From Codonopsis lanceolata (lineage: Eukaryota; Streptophyta; Magnoliopsida; Asterales; Campanulaceae), in the NCBI GenBank assembly GCA_013146195.2, contig CM028379.1, forward strand, positions 64,409,739 to 64,473,738: a stretch of 64,000 nt of DNA, given 5' to 3'. Below are positions 12,740-23,879 of the stretch, piece after piece (positions within the stretch are counted from its first letter, which is position 1; every line of letters starts with the position of its first letter). Below the pieces are notes generated by a model. It was not told the DNA's origin, ran no database searches, and worked only from the letters and a program-made list of their open reading frames with translations. The position numbers were made by a program, and so were the translations under genes.

Positions 12740-13480
12740 ACTCTCGGTAAATTTGTTGTACCATCTCAGAACCCCAGCTTAGCTTCACCAACTTCATCCC
12801 AGCAAATCGGTGAACGACACTTACGCCCATATAAAGCCTCATATGGCGCCATCTCAATACTAGATTGGTAACTGTTATTATATGCAAATTCGGCTAGTGG
12901 CAAATGAGAATCCCAACTACCTTGAAATCCATGGCACAAGCACGCAATAAATCCTCAATACGAATCAATCTCTCGTGACCATCGGTGTGGGTGAAAGGCC
13001 ATACTAAAGTTCAACCGTACTCAAGCCTCACGCAAAGAATGCCAAAATCTAGAAGTGAACACAGGGTCTCTATCGAAACAATGCTAAGCGGAATACCATG
13101 TAACCTCACGATATCTGAATATACAAGCCAAGCGACTCAAACTATAAGTCATCGCAATAGGAATAAAATGTGAAGATTTTGTCAACCTATCCACAACAAC
13201 CCAAGCTGCATCAAAACCTCGGCGATGCGTGGCAATCTGTCACAAAATCCATGGTGATATGCTCCCATTTCCACTCCAGTATCTCAAGTGGTGAAGTAAG
13301 CCGGCGGGTCTCGGTGTTCGGACCTTAACTGTGACATGTCAAACATCTAGATACATACTACGCTATTTCTCTCTTCATCCCATTCCACCAAAGCGTCTCT
13401 TCAAGTCCCTATACATTTTGGTACTCCACGGATGTATAGTATACTTGGCCTTGTGAGCCTCATCAAGAACCATACGCCTA
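12740..13480 (-). pseudogene. Integrase zinc-binding and catalytic core remnants
   Basis: In three frames one reads pieces of a Ty3-type integrase. An HHCC zinc-binding part lies near 13375-13460 (HKAKYTIHPWSTKMYRDLKRRF). Core pieces are VDRLTKSSHFIPIAMTYSLS near 13130-13195, RLHGIPLSIV near 13090, HTDGHERLIRI near 12960, and LPLAEFAYNNSYQSSIEMAP continuing to ALYGRKCRSPICWDEVGEAK near 12790-12920. The expected 'SDRDPRF' aspartate segment is read as SIETLCS because of a frameshift, so as written no active core would be made. The enzyme would join the cDNA to chromosomal DNA. Confidence 0.75.
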
Positions 13481-13789
13481 ACTCCATCGGTAGAAGGAAC
13501 ACAAACTCTACCTCGAAAAGTTAAGATACCATCACTGTTAATAGAAAACTCCGGTGTCTTACCATCACCCAATCCATCAATAATCTTCCTCAACTCAGAA
13601 TCGAAAGCTTGAGCCTTCTTAATCAACTCAAATAATGCAGGCGTAGCACGCACGCTAGCAAAGATAACCCTATGCCCACTCACAACTGGACTCCATTCAC
13701 GGACATCCTCAAGCATCTTCCATTCCCTCATCATCAAGCAAGACATATAAGCCTTCCTACTCAAGGCATCATAACAACATTAGCTTTCC
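13481..13789 (-). pseudogene. RNase H to integrase linker of Tekay-like pol
   Basis: The open stretch 13375-13764 links RNase H and integrase. It starts just after an ALSRK-type motif (the frame giving ALSRKAYMSCLMMREW), which normally ends RNase H. The text NVV-MMP-stop at the boundary shows a small deletion relative to the usual ADALSRK. The middle (KAQAFDSELRKIIDGLG... and DGILTFRGRVCVPS) is typical of gypsy linkers. Confidence 0.7.
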
Positions 13790-14092
13790 CCGAATGGTAT
13801 AAAATAGTGCAGTCATGATCCTTAAGTTTCTCCATCCATCGTCTATGTCGCATATTCAACTCTTTCTATGAAAAGAGATACTTCAAACTCTTATGATCGG
13901 TGAATATTTGAAACTTAGCCCCGTAAAGATAATCCTTCCACTTGTGAAGCGCAAAAATAATAGCCGCCAACTCAAGGTCATGTGTCGGATAATTCTGCTC
14001 ATAAGGTGACAACTTCCTCGAAGCATAGGCAATAACTCTCCCATTCTGCATAAGCAACCCAAGCCTTCTAACGAGGCGTCGCTATAAATCAC
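13790..14092 (-). pseudogene. RNase H domain of Tekay-like pol
   Basis: Two overlapping frames give YSDASLEGLGC and then MQNGRVIAYASRKLSPYEQN, DLELAAIIFALHKWKDYLYG and FTDHKSLKYLF. The first Asp (YSDAS), the Glu (DLELAA) and the second Asp (FTDHKSL) of the catalytic set are present; the last Asp region (normally ADALSRK) is broken by a frameshift. One frameshift separates YSDAS from the rest. The domain would remove the RNA template during reverse transcription. Confidence 0.8.
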
Positions 14093-15135
14093 AAAGTTCT
14101 CGAACCACTAGGCAATGCTAAGATAGGAGCCGTAGTCAACCTCCTCTTCAACTCCTGAAAACTAGCCTCGCACTTATCACTCCATATAAAAGAAGACTTC
14201 TTCTGAGTCAAATTAGTCATCGGAGTAGCGATCTTCGAAAACCCCTCGATAAACCTACGATAATAACCTTGCCAAGCCCAAGAAACTACGGACTTGATTC
14301 GTACTAGGCGTCTTCCACTTAGTAACCGCCTCAACCTTGGATGGATCCACCGCGATACCATCACTAGACACCACGTGCCCTAGAAAAGAAACTTGCTCTA
14401 GCCAGAAAGCACACTTACTAAATTTCGCATAAAGTTGCTTCTTCCGCAAGATAGAAAGAACCTCTCTCAAATGATTCTCATGTTCCTCTCGTGACTTGGA
14501 GTACACAAGAATGTCATCAATAAATACCACCACAAAGCAATCAAGATACTCATGAAAAACCCTATTCATCAAGTCCATAAAAACTGCAGTCGTTGTCAAC
14601 CCAAGCGGCATCACAACAAACTCATAATGATAGCAGCGTGCGGAAGGCGTCTTCGGGACATCCTCGCCCGAACTCTCAACTTGTGATAGCCACTCCTCAA
14701 GTCAAACTTGGAATAGACAACTGAACCCCGAAGTTGATCAAAGAGATCATCAATGTGTGGCAAGGGATACCTATTCTTGATAGTAGCTTTGGTTCAAGCT
14801 GTCGATAGTCTATACAAAGGCGTAAACTACCATCCTTCTTCCTCACAAACAACAGGTGCACCCCAAGGAGATACACTCGGTTTAATGAACTCCCTATCTA
14901 GAAGTTCCTGCAGCGATCCTTCAACTCTCGCAACTCACTTGGGAGCCATATGGTAAGGTGCCCTAGAGATAGGCGAAGTCCCTGGCAATAGTTCAATACA
15001 AAACTCTAGCTCTCGGTCGGGAGGTAAAGCATACTCGGTAGAAAAGACATCAGGGAACTCATTAACTACTGGAATATCTTCTAACTTAGCAGTAGACATG
15101 CTAGTATCAAGTACACAAGCTAAATACCCGTACAC
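14093..15135 (-). pseudogene. Reverse transcriptase domain of Tekay-like pol
   Basis: The N-terminal segment (14935-15135) reads IPVVNEFPDVFSTEYALPPD and ELLPGTSPISRAPYHMAP, the normal start of gypsy RT. The palm segment (14255-14614) has MPLGLTTTAVFMDLMNRVFH, FVVVFIDDILVYSKS with the FIDD active site, and the end SFLGLA. The fragment at 14089-14364 continues in another frame with GYYRRFIEGFSKIATPMTNL. At least two frameshifts between 14615 and 14935 and one near 14300 break the protein. Confidence 0.85.
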
Positions 15136-15212
15136 CCGTGATAAAAGTTGTCTAGCTCATGGCGAAATAATATGAACCTCATTCATAGCATGATCACCCA
15201 GAAAACACAAAC

Positions 15213-15540
15213 TCAGGAATAGGGCATGGCAAAAGTTACTTTCTTACGACGGCAATCAACTAAAGCATGATGTACACATAGCCAATCCATACCAAGAATC
15301 ACATCAAAGTCTCTAATAGGCAATACTACCAAATCAGCATGCAAGACTCGATCATGAACAAGCACATCACAGTCTCTATAGACCTCGGGCAGACAAGCAA
15401 TCACCCAGCGGTGTAGACACCTCAAGCCATAAGGCAAGCTGCCAGGCGGGCAATACACATAAATGCTTTAAGAAATGAGATGCAACATAAGAATGAGTAG
15501 ACCCGGATCAATAAGAACTCTAGCATGATGACCAGCGAAA
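15213..15540 (-). pseudogene. Aspartic protease domain of Tekay-like pol
   Basis: C-terminal part: DLVVLPIRDFDVILGMDWLC then HHALVDCRRKKVTF, typical of gypsy protease. The active site appears near 15490-15530 as LIDPG in one frame and STHSYVASH in the next, so one base is missing inside the Asp-x-Gly-Ser/Thr motif. The local text is CCGGGTCT where CCTGGTTCT would keep the frame, one of several lesions at CTG-like sites. Confidence 0.75.
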
Positions 15541-15742
15541 GAATACCTCCGATCACAGTAGACTCGGGAACACCTCGGCCGATCAAGCGTGAAGACACGA
15601 GCTGCGTCTTAGGATGCCATCCTTGTCCCTCTTGGACCCCAGGCTGCTGAGCCCGACCCCAGGCGAGGCTGCTCTAGACTTAGGGCAGATCTTTGAGGCG
15701 ATGACTAGGATCTCACAACTAAGACAAGTACCAAGCACAGTT

Positions 15743-16785
15743 GCACTTCTCACTAGAATGCCCAATCTTATTACAATAAGAACAAATCAATGGTCCACTA
15801 CTGAGTCTGCTTTGCGAGGAGTAGGAGCACTACTACCACGACTCTCATACGGATGCCTATTACGTCCACGCAGGCTGCGCCTATTCGACCACCATTGCGG
15901 CGATTGCCCGATAGCGGCCGATTCCCAGATGGTGACCTCTACCGTCGCTGCGAAAGCTAGCTTGAGAAGTTTGCACGGAGGCTTACACTGTGCTCCTCAA
16001 TGTCTCGCTCAATCTCATAAGCACGATCCACCACACTCCGTGTCATGCCAACTATAGAGATAACAAGCGCTTCACTGTACTCGGTCTTCAACCCTTTCAC
16101 GAACCTCACGGGTCTGTGTTTCTCATCCGGCACGGATGTGCACAATAGCGGGACAACTCGGTGAATTTAGAAGAATCTTGAGCTATAGACATAGATCCCT
16201 GCTCTAGTTCTGGAATTCTTTCCTCTCCATTTGTCTAACCACATTAGGCACATAAGATGCCCTAAACTCTGACTCAAATGTAGGCCACACCTGCGCCACC
16301 TGGTTCAACTCCCAACTAGCAAGTAGAACTTCCCACCAATGATTGGCGGCTCCTCTCAGCTTATACACAGCTAAAGTCACCTTCTCTTCATCCGTGCAAT
16401 CCGGTGCTGCAAAGATCTTCTTCACATCCTCAAGCCATAACTCTGCAATACTAGCATCCACCTCTCCCTCAAAAGATGGAGGCTTCATCTTCAAGAACCT
16501 CTCTAACACGGCATAATTCGTGCCCAGCTCCGGTGGTATAACGGCCGCGGTGGCGACACTCTCGCCTCTTGTTAGGGGGTGGTGGTGGTGGAGGTACATT
16601 TGACCATGGCCAGGCGAGCCATCTCGGTCATAAACTCGAATCATGCGATGGTACATATCCGCCATCGAGCATTCATACCGGTTGGACCACAATGGACAAG
16701 GTGGCACCTCCGCCTCAGGCTCATCTGGAGCTCTCCTGGGCCTGCCTCTGCCTCGGCCTACACGATCTGCTCTAGGATTCACCAT
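15743..16785 (-). pseudogene. Gag of Tekay-like element with CCHC zinc knuckle
   Basis: ATG at 16785 (MVNPRADRVGRGRGRPRR). The open part (to 16204) contains the retrotransposon gag core ELWLEDVKKIFAAPDCTDEE, KLRGAANHWWEVLL and WPTFESEFRASYVP. It stops at EFQN-TAG; the next piece (15957-16145) has VPDEKHRPVRFVKGL and VVDRAYEIERD in another frame. The zinc knuckle at 15743-15784 reads CSYCNKIGHSSEKC (C-x2-C-x4-H-x4-C, intact). Gag packages element RNA in cytoplasmic particles. A His run (HHHH) near residue 75 reflects a GTG repeat. Several frameshifts and stops make it inactive as written. Confidence 0.8.
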
Positions 16786-16881
16786 CAAGCACCTATAAGA
16801 ATTCACTCGACGTTAGAACATCACACAAAGAAACACCCACCTAGGCCATGGAACCTATCACGGCCGATAGCTAACTATAAA

Positions 16882-16895
16882 CAAGCTCGATACCA
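16882..16895 (-). promoter_or_regulatory. Primer-binding site, initiator-Met tRNA type
   Basis: Minus-strand TGGTATCGAGCTTG, close to the TGGTATCAGAGC complement of initiator tRNA-Met, lies 4 bp from the LTR end. It sets the 5' boundary of the internal region. Confidence 0.7.
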
Positions 16896-16899
16896 AGCG

Positions 16900-18241
16900 T
16901 GACGGCCAGGCCGGACAGAGGTGGAACCGCGAGGTCGGACCGCCAAATAGGAGGAAACAAGTAAACATATAAAACATGCAAGGACTCAATTAAAGAAAAC
17001 GACGTGGCACGCAACATTAGAGACGTAGCACGCCTCGGCACCAAAAGGCTGGTATTTTTAAAGCTTTTCAAACCTGATAAAACAGTTAATCAATTAAACC
17101 AAGTCATCGGCGACACTACATGCCGGAACCCAAGCTAACAGTTTATGGACAAGAATTAAATAAGAGCTAATAGGATGCTCAGCGGAAGACTTATACATAG
17201 TGAACTATTAACAAGATAACCAAGCTCGGCTTACACAGTGCCGGCATCAAAAGGAATACAAATACTACAAGTGTTAAACTACAAGTAGCTAATAAAAGTA
17301 ACAAGTTCAAGTTCTATACAAATTCCCAAGCATAGTCTAATTGACTTGCTTTAACCCATCGTCCTTGCAAAAATAAAAGGAAGGAAGAGGACATCTAAAC
17401 CACCTCTTCAACAGCAACGTCGGGCCAAAAGAGGAACAAGGCACGAACACCGCAAGCCTCAATGGGAAGGACCTGTTTTCCTAAAATCTAAAGCAGTAAA
17501 GGGGAAAGGGTAAGTCATAAAGACTTGTAAGCTATCTATCATGCATGTCATGGCAATATGCAACATACAAGGCAAGGTATCGTCATATAACCATAGAGAT
17601 CATATATCCAAGATGCACATTGTTTCACATAGGTGCTTATAATTAAATCACATAGGATAAGGATATATGAGAGGGCCACGGTTCCCGCATACAAGCGTTA
17701 TCTCGCAATGTAAGGTGTCGGATGTGTAGTACATCGACCTTCCAGGAGATGCAGGGATAGACACACCAATGATGCTCTAATGGTTACTGACAAGGGGCTA
17801 CTTCCCCCTTGTGGCCTGACCGGTGGGCGTGTGTGAACAAAGCACGTATGCTACCGGTGGACTCATGCAAATGCCAAGTAATGTTTACTTAACAAATTCT
17901 CAAGTAGTGAACGAGGTCGATAAGAGCGATCTCGTTCATGACAAGTAATTGTTCTCATCAATAATCAAGTAGGATTGAGTTCGACAAGAGCGAACTCAAC
18001 ATGTCAAATAGGCATTCTATTATATGACATCTAAAATCAAGCATGGTAATCAATCCAAGTTCAAGAGTCTAGAATTATTATTCTTAGTGAAACGTGTTTA
18101 GAACGTCGTGAGGGATTGATCATCGAGCCGTATTGTTCAATGGCTCACTAAATTTGACTTTGTTGAGTCGTCTCTAAAAATTCATCCAATAGAGTTTAAA
18201 TGATAAATGCATCATAAACCCTTTTCTAAGTTCACGTATAG
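16900..18241 (-). repeat. 5' LTR of the Tekay-like element, 5'-truncated
   Basis: Its LTR end is followed by a PBS. Positions 17241-18241 pair with 9558-10560. Identity with the 3' LTR stops abruptly at 18241/10571, where LINE 1 begins, so the outer ~1.6 kb is absent. Confidence 0.75.
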
Positions 18242-18336
18242 GAAATCAGCCAGTAGTAACCTACTAGTTCACGCACTAAAGGTGCGATTTCTTTCTGGCC
18301 GAATTTCACTAGGTTTTTTCCTTCTTTTTGGCGGCT

Positions 18337-19658
18337 ATGGCGGGGTTCCTCCGGCCCGCGGATCACGGCCTTGAACCACCTTCCAAATCTATCTTTGAAA
18401 CTCTTTGCAACCCCTCACTGTCTCATCTCCTCCCTTTTCTCTATTCGCCTTCATCCTATAAGGAGAACCTCTCTTAAGCTTTCCCGAACTCATTTAATCC
18501 CTTGCGGCTCCTTTTAGGTTTGCATTAATTGGCAAGTTTTTCGCATGGGAGGCCATCCATGGAAGCCACCAGAAAGTATTTTAATACTATCGGCCTCCTT
18601 CTTGCATTCACAATTGGGCATTTGGATCCCAAGCATGTGCTCATACAAGTTAATAACAATGAGGATTATCAAAGGCGTGGATAAAAGATCAATGGTTTCT
18701 AGGGAAACATCCTATGCGGGTGTTCAAATGGTCTCCTAACTTTCGTCCGACATTGAAAGTTCTATAGTCGGTGTGGTTTTCACTTCCTGGTCTCCCTATC
18801 CATTTATTCAACAAATCCGCCTTATTTTCTATTGCATCCTTGTTTGGCAGACCCCTCATGCTTGATCAGCCTACACTCAATTTATCTAGGCCAAGTGTTG
18901 CGCGTGTTTGTGTTGAAATCGACTTGTTGCATCCTTGCCCTAAGCAGGTATATGGGTCGATTGCGGTTCAGTATATCCAAGTTTTTGGCGGTAGATAGAG
19001 GCGAGAATAAGCCGTCATATTGCTCCCACTGTCTTCGTCAAGGGCATCATGAACTTATCTGTAAAGTCAAGAATCCTGAAGCCCCATCTTTTGAAGCTCC
19101 TAAACCAAAATCTCAGCCTCAGCCTATTCCTAAACGTTGGACTCTAAAAATACCTAATGAGCAAGGCATGCAAGGCGGCCCTTCCCATGCAACTAATTTG
19201 GATACTCACGCTTCCAAAGCCCAAGATTCTGAGACTTGTGTGGATCATGATCACCACAAAATTAATGAGGATGTTCATATGGAGCCAAATTTAGAGCCAA
19301 ACTTGGAGCCAAATTTGGCCGATCCTGTTAATGAGCCAGTTCAAGAAAATGAGCGATTACATCTCGCCGATTCGGTGCTTCACGGGAACAATTGGCTACT
19401 CGGTTCTCAATTTGGACAAGACCACTTCGGCCTAGTGACATTCCTCCGGCCAGCGAGGAGGTTCCTATTTACATTATTTCCCCAAATAGATTTGCAGTCT
19501 TGGAAGTTCTTGAGATGGAAGATGAAGATGACAGCTCTATTCCAGCCCTTAATCGGAAAGACCCCCTGACCAAGAATAGCAGAAGCCTCTATCCCCCTTA
19601 CAGAGATAGGCTCGCTCGATCAAAGGCCTCCAAGCCACCTGCTAGCTCTTCCGCCTAA
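18337..19658 (+). pseudogene. LINE ORF1: RNA-binding protein remnant
   Basis: ATG at 18337 (MAGFLRPADHGLEPP). Pieces in several frames align with LINE 3 ORF1: FSHGRPSMEATRKYF, GHLDPKHVLIQVNN, WFSLPGLPIHLFNKSALF and LNLSRPSVARVCVEIDL. These are DUF4283-like, a domain common in plant LINE ORF1 and related proteins. A zinc knuckle CSHCLRQGHHELIC (C-x2-C-x4-H-x4-C) lies near 19020-19061. The tail is Pro/Glu-rich with three EPNL repeats near 19283-19315. Stops and frameshifts occur through 18480-18970. ORF1 proteins bind LINE RNA. Confidence 0.75.
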
Positions 19659-19663
19659 TTTTT

Positions 19664-22600
19664 ATGGATATTACAGCCCTTTTTTGGAATATTAGGGGAA
19701 TTGGTAACGACCCTTCAGTTAGTCGTCTTAAATCTCTAGTTAAATGCATAACTTTGTCGGTAGTTCTTTGTTTTTGAACCTATGTTGAATATGGACAAAG
19801 TTGCTCTCATTACTCGCCGTAGTTTGCGGTTCAGGTTCTCCGCTTCTAATTCTTCTAGTTCCATTTGGATCTTTGTCAAATCCTCTTTCACTTGCCAATT
19901 AATTTATAACTCTGCTCAACAAGTTACTTTGCAGATTTGTCATTTTTCTTGGTCTTCTCCTGTGCTTCTAACCTGTGTCTACGCTAAGTGTACTTTGGAA
20001 GATCGTAAAGATCTCTGGGATGATTTAATCCACGTAAGCTCTTCTGCTCAACAAATGCCGTGGTTGGTCGGGGGCGATTTTAATATCATTCTTCACCCCC
20101 ATGAAAAATCAGGTGGAGTGGGGTGGGATCGTAATGGTGCTCTAGATTTCCACGCTTGTCTTGCTGTGACGGGTCTCTCCGATTTGGGCTACTCTGGAAG
20201 TGACTTCACTTGGTGGAATAAGCGGGAAGGGAATGCTACTATTCATGAGCGAATTGATCGCGTTCTTTGCAACTCAGTTTGGTTGGACCAGTTTTATGCT
20301 ACTAAAATTAAGCATCTGAATAGGACTTGCTCGGATCATTCTCCGATTCTTGCAACCATTACTCGTCATTCTGCTCGAGGTCCTTCGATATTTCGGTTTC
20401 TTAATGTTTGGACGAGTCATGCATCTTTCAAAGACACAGTTTCGGTGCAGTCGACTGCTATGAGGATACTCGGCCCATGTGCGATTTTCCTTAAGTTGAA
20501 AAAGGTTAAAGCCGCGCCTCAAGAGTTGGAATAAAGATACTTTTGGCAATATTTTTGATAATGTCCGTAAGGCCGAGGAAGATGTGGCTGAAAAGGAATT
20601 GTATTTTGAAATCAATGCCTCCCCGTCCAATAGAGAAAATCTTATGGCAGCTCAAGCCAATCTTCGACACTTTCTATCTCAGGAAGAAAAATATTGGAGA
20701 CAGAAATCTAATTTGAAGTGGCTTAAGGATGGCCAAGGAAATACCAAGTTATTTCATTCTTCTGTTAAACAGAATCAACGTAATCTTTTTCTTCATTCCA
20801 TTAAAGACAAGGATGGTATTACTCTTGACTCTGATCAGTCTATTCGACAAGGGGCAATTAATCATTTCCAGGAGCAGCTTCAATTTGATGGTGATTACAG
20901 CTCTTCTCTCAACTCCGGTGTTATACCTCGGCTAATCACAGAGGAATGGAATGATCTGCTTATTTCTATCCCTTCGGCTTTGGAGATAAAGCAAGATGTG
21001 TTTAGCTTGAATGGAGATAAAGAAGAGTCTGACGGATTCACCTGGATTATTTTACTCTCATTGTTGGGATATCATTGGGGATGACTTTTGTGAAGTCGTG
21101 CTAGAATTCTTTTCGGGTTTCTCTCCGAGGGCTTGACCAAGATACTCTTATTGTGGCAATTCCTAAACGGAAAGTGTTTCTTCTTTCAAGGACCTTCGCC
21201 CAATCAGTCTTTGCAATTTCTGTTGTAAGGTTATATCTAAACTCATTTCTTCTCGGCTTGCCAAAATTCTCCCCATATAATTTCTGGTAACCAAAGTGCT
21301 TTTGTTAAGGGTCGTACAATACAAGACAATATTTTGTTGGCCCAGGAATTGATGTGTTTTTTGGGGAAAAAAGTTCCTGGCTCCAATATGGTCCTTAAGC
21401 TAGATATGGCAAAGGCTTTCGATCGGGTATCTTGGCCGTTCCTTATTAATGTGATGCGGAGCTTTGGATTTCATGAGATTTTCTTGGATCTTATCTGGCG
21501 TATTATTTCTGAAAACTGGTTCTCGGTCCTTATTAATGGAGCTCCTTCCGGTTATTTCTCTTCTAGTCGAGGTCTTCGACAAGGTGATCCCATATCTCCA
21601 AGTCTCTTCATTATTTCGGCCGAATATTTTAGCAGGAGCCTCAACATTCTTCATCAACAAGTCTCTTATTGCATATATTCCACCATAAGTGGATGTCCTA
21701 TAATATCTCATCTTGCATTCGCAGATGATATTATTATTTTTTCTAATGGCAGAAGGCGTTCCCTTCAACTGCTTAAGGACGAGATAAAACATTATGAGGA
21801 GATTTCGACGCTTGGTTAACAGCTCTAAGAGCTCTTTCTTTGTCGCCTCGAACGATCAGGCTCAGTATTCAAAGGATATCCAATCTGTTGGGTTATAATT
21901 CAGGTGTTCTCCCGATTTCCTACTTGGGTTGTCCTCTTTATTTTGGTCGGAAAAGGCGACATTATTTTGATCCCCTCATCTCTAAACTCCAGAATCGTAT
22001 TTCCTCTTGGGCTGGAAATTTTCTTAACTTTCGGTGGCCGTATTGTTCTCATTAATCATGTTCTCAACTCAATCTCCAGTTACCTTCTTGCATCTATTGA
22101 TCCTCCGGTTTCAGTCTGTTCGGCTATTGACAAGCTATGTTCTAATTTCTTTTGGGGCCAAGTAGAAGGTAAATGCCGAAGTCACTGGGTTGCTTGGAAT
22201 TATTGCTGTAAACCTACGGCAGAGGGGGGTTTGGGCATTTTAAGCATGGCAGATATTTCTAAGGCTTTGGGGGTCAAAATTTGGTGGAGATTTCGTTCGG
22301 TCTCTAATCTCTGGTCCAATTTTCTGCGAGCTCGGTATTGTCACAGCCTTCATCCGACTCAGGTGCACTATAGGGGATCTCATTCTTGGAATCGAATGTT
22401 AAAGGCTCGGGGCATTGCGAGAGCCCAATATCTTCCGGATTATAGGACAAGGCTTTTGTTCTCCTTGGTTTGACAAGCTGGATTCTTGGTCTTTCCTTGG
22501 ATAAACCTTGACTTGTTCGAGCAACACGGTGAAAGATCTTCTTTCTTCATCTCAAGGAGACATGTTACATCTCCTGCCATTACTTTTTTGATTCGGTCCA

Positions 22601-23726
22601 AATTATCTCGCTCAATGATACAGAAGACCGGCCTATCTGGTCCCTTAATTCTTCGGGTCGGTTTTCCCTCTCTTCTGTCTTCCCGCTGCTTAGATCCCCT
22701 CAACCCAGTTTGCTCTCTTCTGATTTCATCTGGCACAAGGCTCTGCCAAAGCATATTAGTGTTGTCTGGCGCCTCTTCCTTCATAAGATTCCCATAGATG
22801 AAGCTATCATCGGAAAGGCATCTCATTGGCCTCAAAATGCTATTGTTGTGACCTTGGCCATAATGAGACTTTCTTGCATGTATTTCTTAACGACTCGGCT
22901 GCCTCTTCTATTTGGTGTATTTTCAAAATCTCTTTGAAGTTTACGCCATTGGTTCTATTCAACAAAGATCTTGCTTCTCACGGTGGCTTCATGGAAAGGC
23001 TATCTCATTTACTTTAATCCCTTCGATCATTCTATGGCATATTTGGAAGTTTCGTAACAAAATTTGTTTTGACAATCATCGTCTTCGTTAGTCGTGCTTA
23101 TACAAAATATTAAGTTCGACTTCCAGAATATTCTTCATGCAGCGGGTTTCCAAATTCCTGATTTGTCTCATCGTGCTCAAATTCAGATTGGGCGTCGCAA
23201 ACAGATCCTCGTTCAATCCATTTCTTGGTCTAACCGTCGCATGGCGGGTTAAACTCAATTCGATGGTGCTAGTCGGGAAATCCGGATTGAGTGGAGGTGG
23301 AGGTATTGTTCGAGACTCCATGGGCGTTGTATTTTTGCTTTCTCCCGTTTACAACTTCGGGTTCGAACATGGTTCTTTGAGATCAAGGCGCTTTATTTTG
23401 GTGTGCTTGGTTGTATGTTAATGGGTATCATGATGCTATTATTGAAAGCGGATTCGAAGGTTACGCTTTGATTGTTTTTCTAAGGGTCACAATCTCCCTT
23501 GGATCCATTCGTAAATTACATCGGGGATATTATTCGTTATCAATCAGAAAGGCGATACACTTTTTCTCCTTGTTTCGGGAAGCTAATAAGGTAGGCGGCG
23601 GCTTGGCTAATCTTGCTTGTGACTCTCATTCGATATGGTCTTTTTCTTATTTGTCGGACATCCTCGCCATATTCGTGGACTTATTTCCCTTGATGCTTGT
23701 AACACCCCTTATATTAGAATTTCTTA
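19664..23726 (+). pseudogene. LINE ORF2: endonuclease-RT-RNase H remnant
   Basis: ATG at 19664, 5 nt after the ORF1 stop (MDITALFWNIRGIGNDPSVS). The endonuclease shows VGGDFNIILHPHEKSGG and LNRTCSDHSPILAT. RT follows (20584-21084 and 21334-21819) with LKLDMAKAFDRVSW, SRGLRQGDPISPSLFII and LAFADDIIIFSNG, so the catalytic FADD is intact. Downstream are the zinc-finger region near 22740-22880 and RNase H near 23240-23700, shredded by single-base indels. ORF2 protein nicks target DNA and copies element RNA at the nick. At least ten frame breaks are present; many in the last 1.1 kb coincide with CTG/CAG differences from LINE 2. Confidence 0.8.
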
Positions 23727-23879
23727 ATCTTGTATTTCTTTTTCGAGGTTAGGCTCCTCTGTCCTCCCATTTATAAGGGCAAAATGGTTGTCCCCCTCAA
23801 GTTTGTATCTTTTATTTTTAATAAAATTTCGCAGTGCCTGCTCCAAAAAAAAAAAAGTTTTCAAAAATAAGATAAATAC

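Larger units (their letters stand above)
9558..18241 (-). mobile_element. Ty3/gypsy chromovirus, Tekay-like, LTRs truncated
   Basis: Order on the minus strand: 5' LTR (18241-16900), PBS, gag, protease, RT, RNase H, integrase with chromodomain-like C-terminus, polypurine tract, 3' LTR (12188-9558). This is the Ty3/gypsy order, with integrase last. The chromodomain-like tail and the gag and protease style point to Tekay (Del). The polyprotein is split by many frameshifts, some of which fall at CTG/CAG sites and could be sequence error. Both LTRs are truncated at outer edges: the 3' LTR by an LTR fragment at 9557, the 5' LTR by LINE 1 at 18241. Confidence 0.85.
18242..23859 (+). mobile_element. 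LINE 1: L1-type non-LTR retrotransposon, decayed
   Basis: Order: 5' leader, ORF1 (DUF4283-like plus zinc knuckle), ORF2 (endonuclease, RT, zinc finger, RNase H), a 3' tail starting 'tttcgaggttaggctcctct' and an A-run at 23847-23858. The tail is shared with the other three LINE copies. Many small indels break both ORFs. No convincing target duplication is seen: the left edge abuts the truncated Tekay LTR, while the sequence right of the A-run does not continue that LTR. Confidence 0.85.

Noticed and set aside
16569..16902. Plus-strand ORFs over the Tekay gag
   Set aside because: They lie antisense to a recognisable gag, have no domain and arise from its GC-rich codons.
22440..22835. Minus-strand ORF of 131 codons
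   Set aside because: Antisense to LINE 1 ORF2, no domain.
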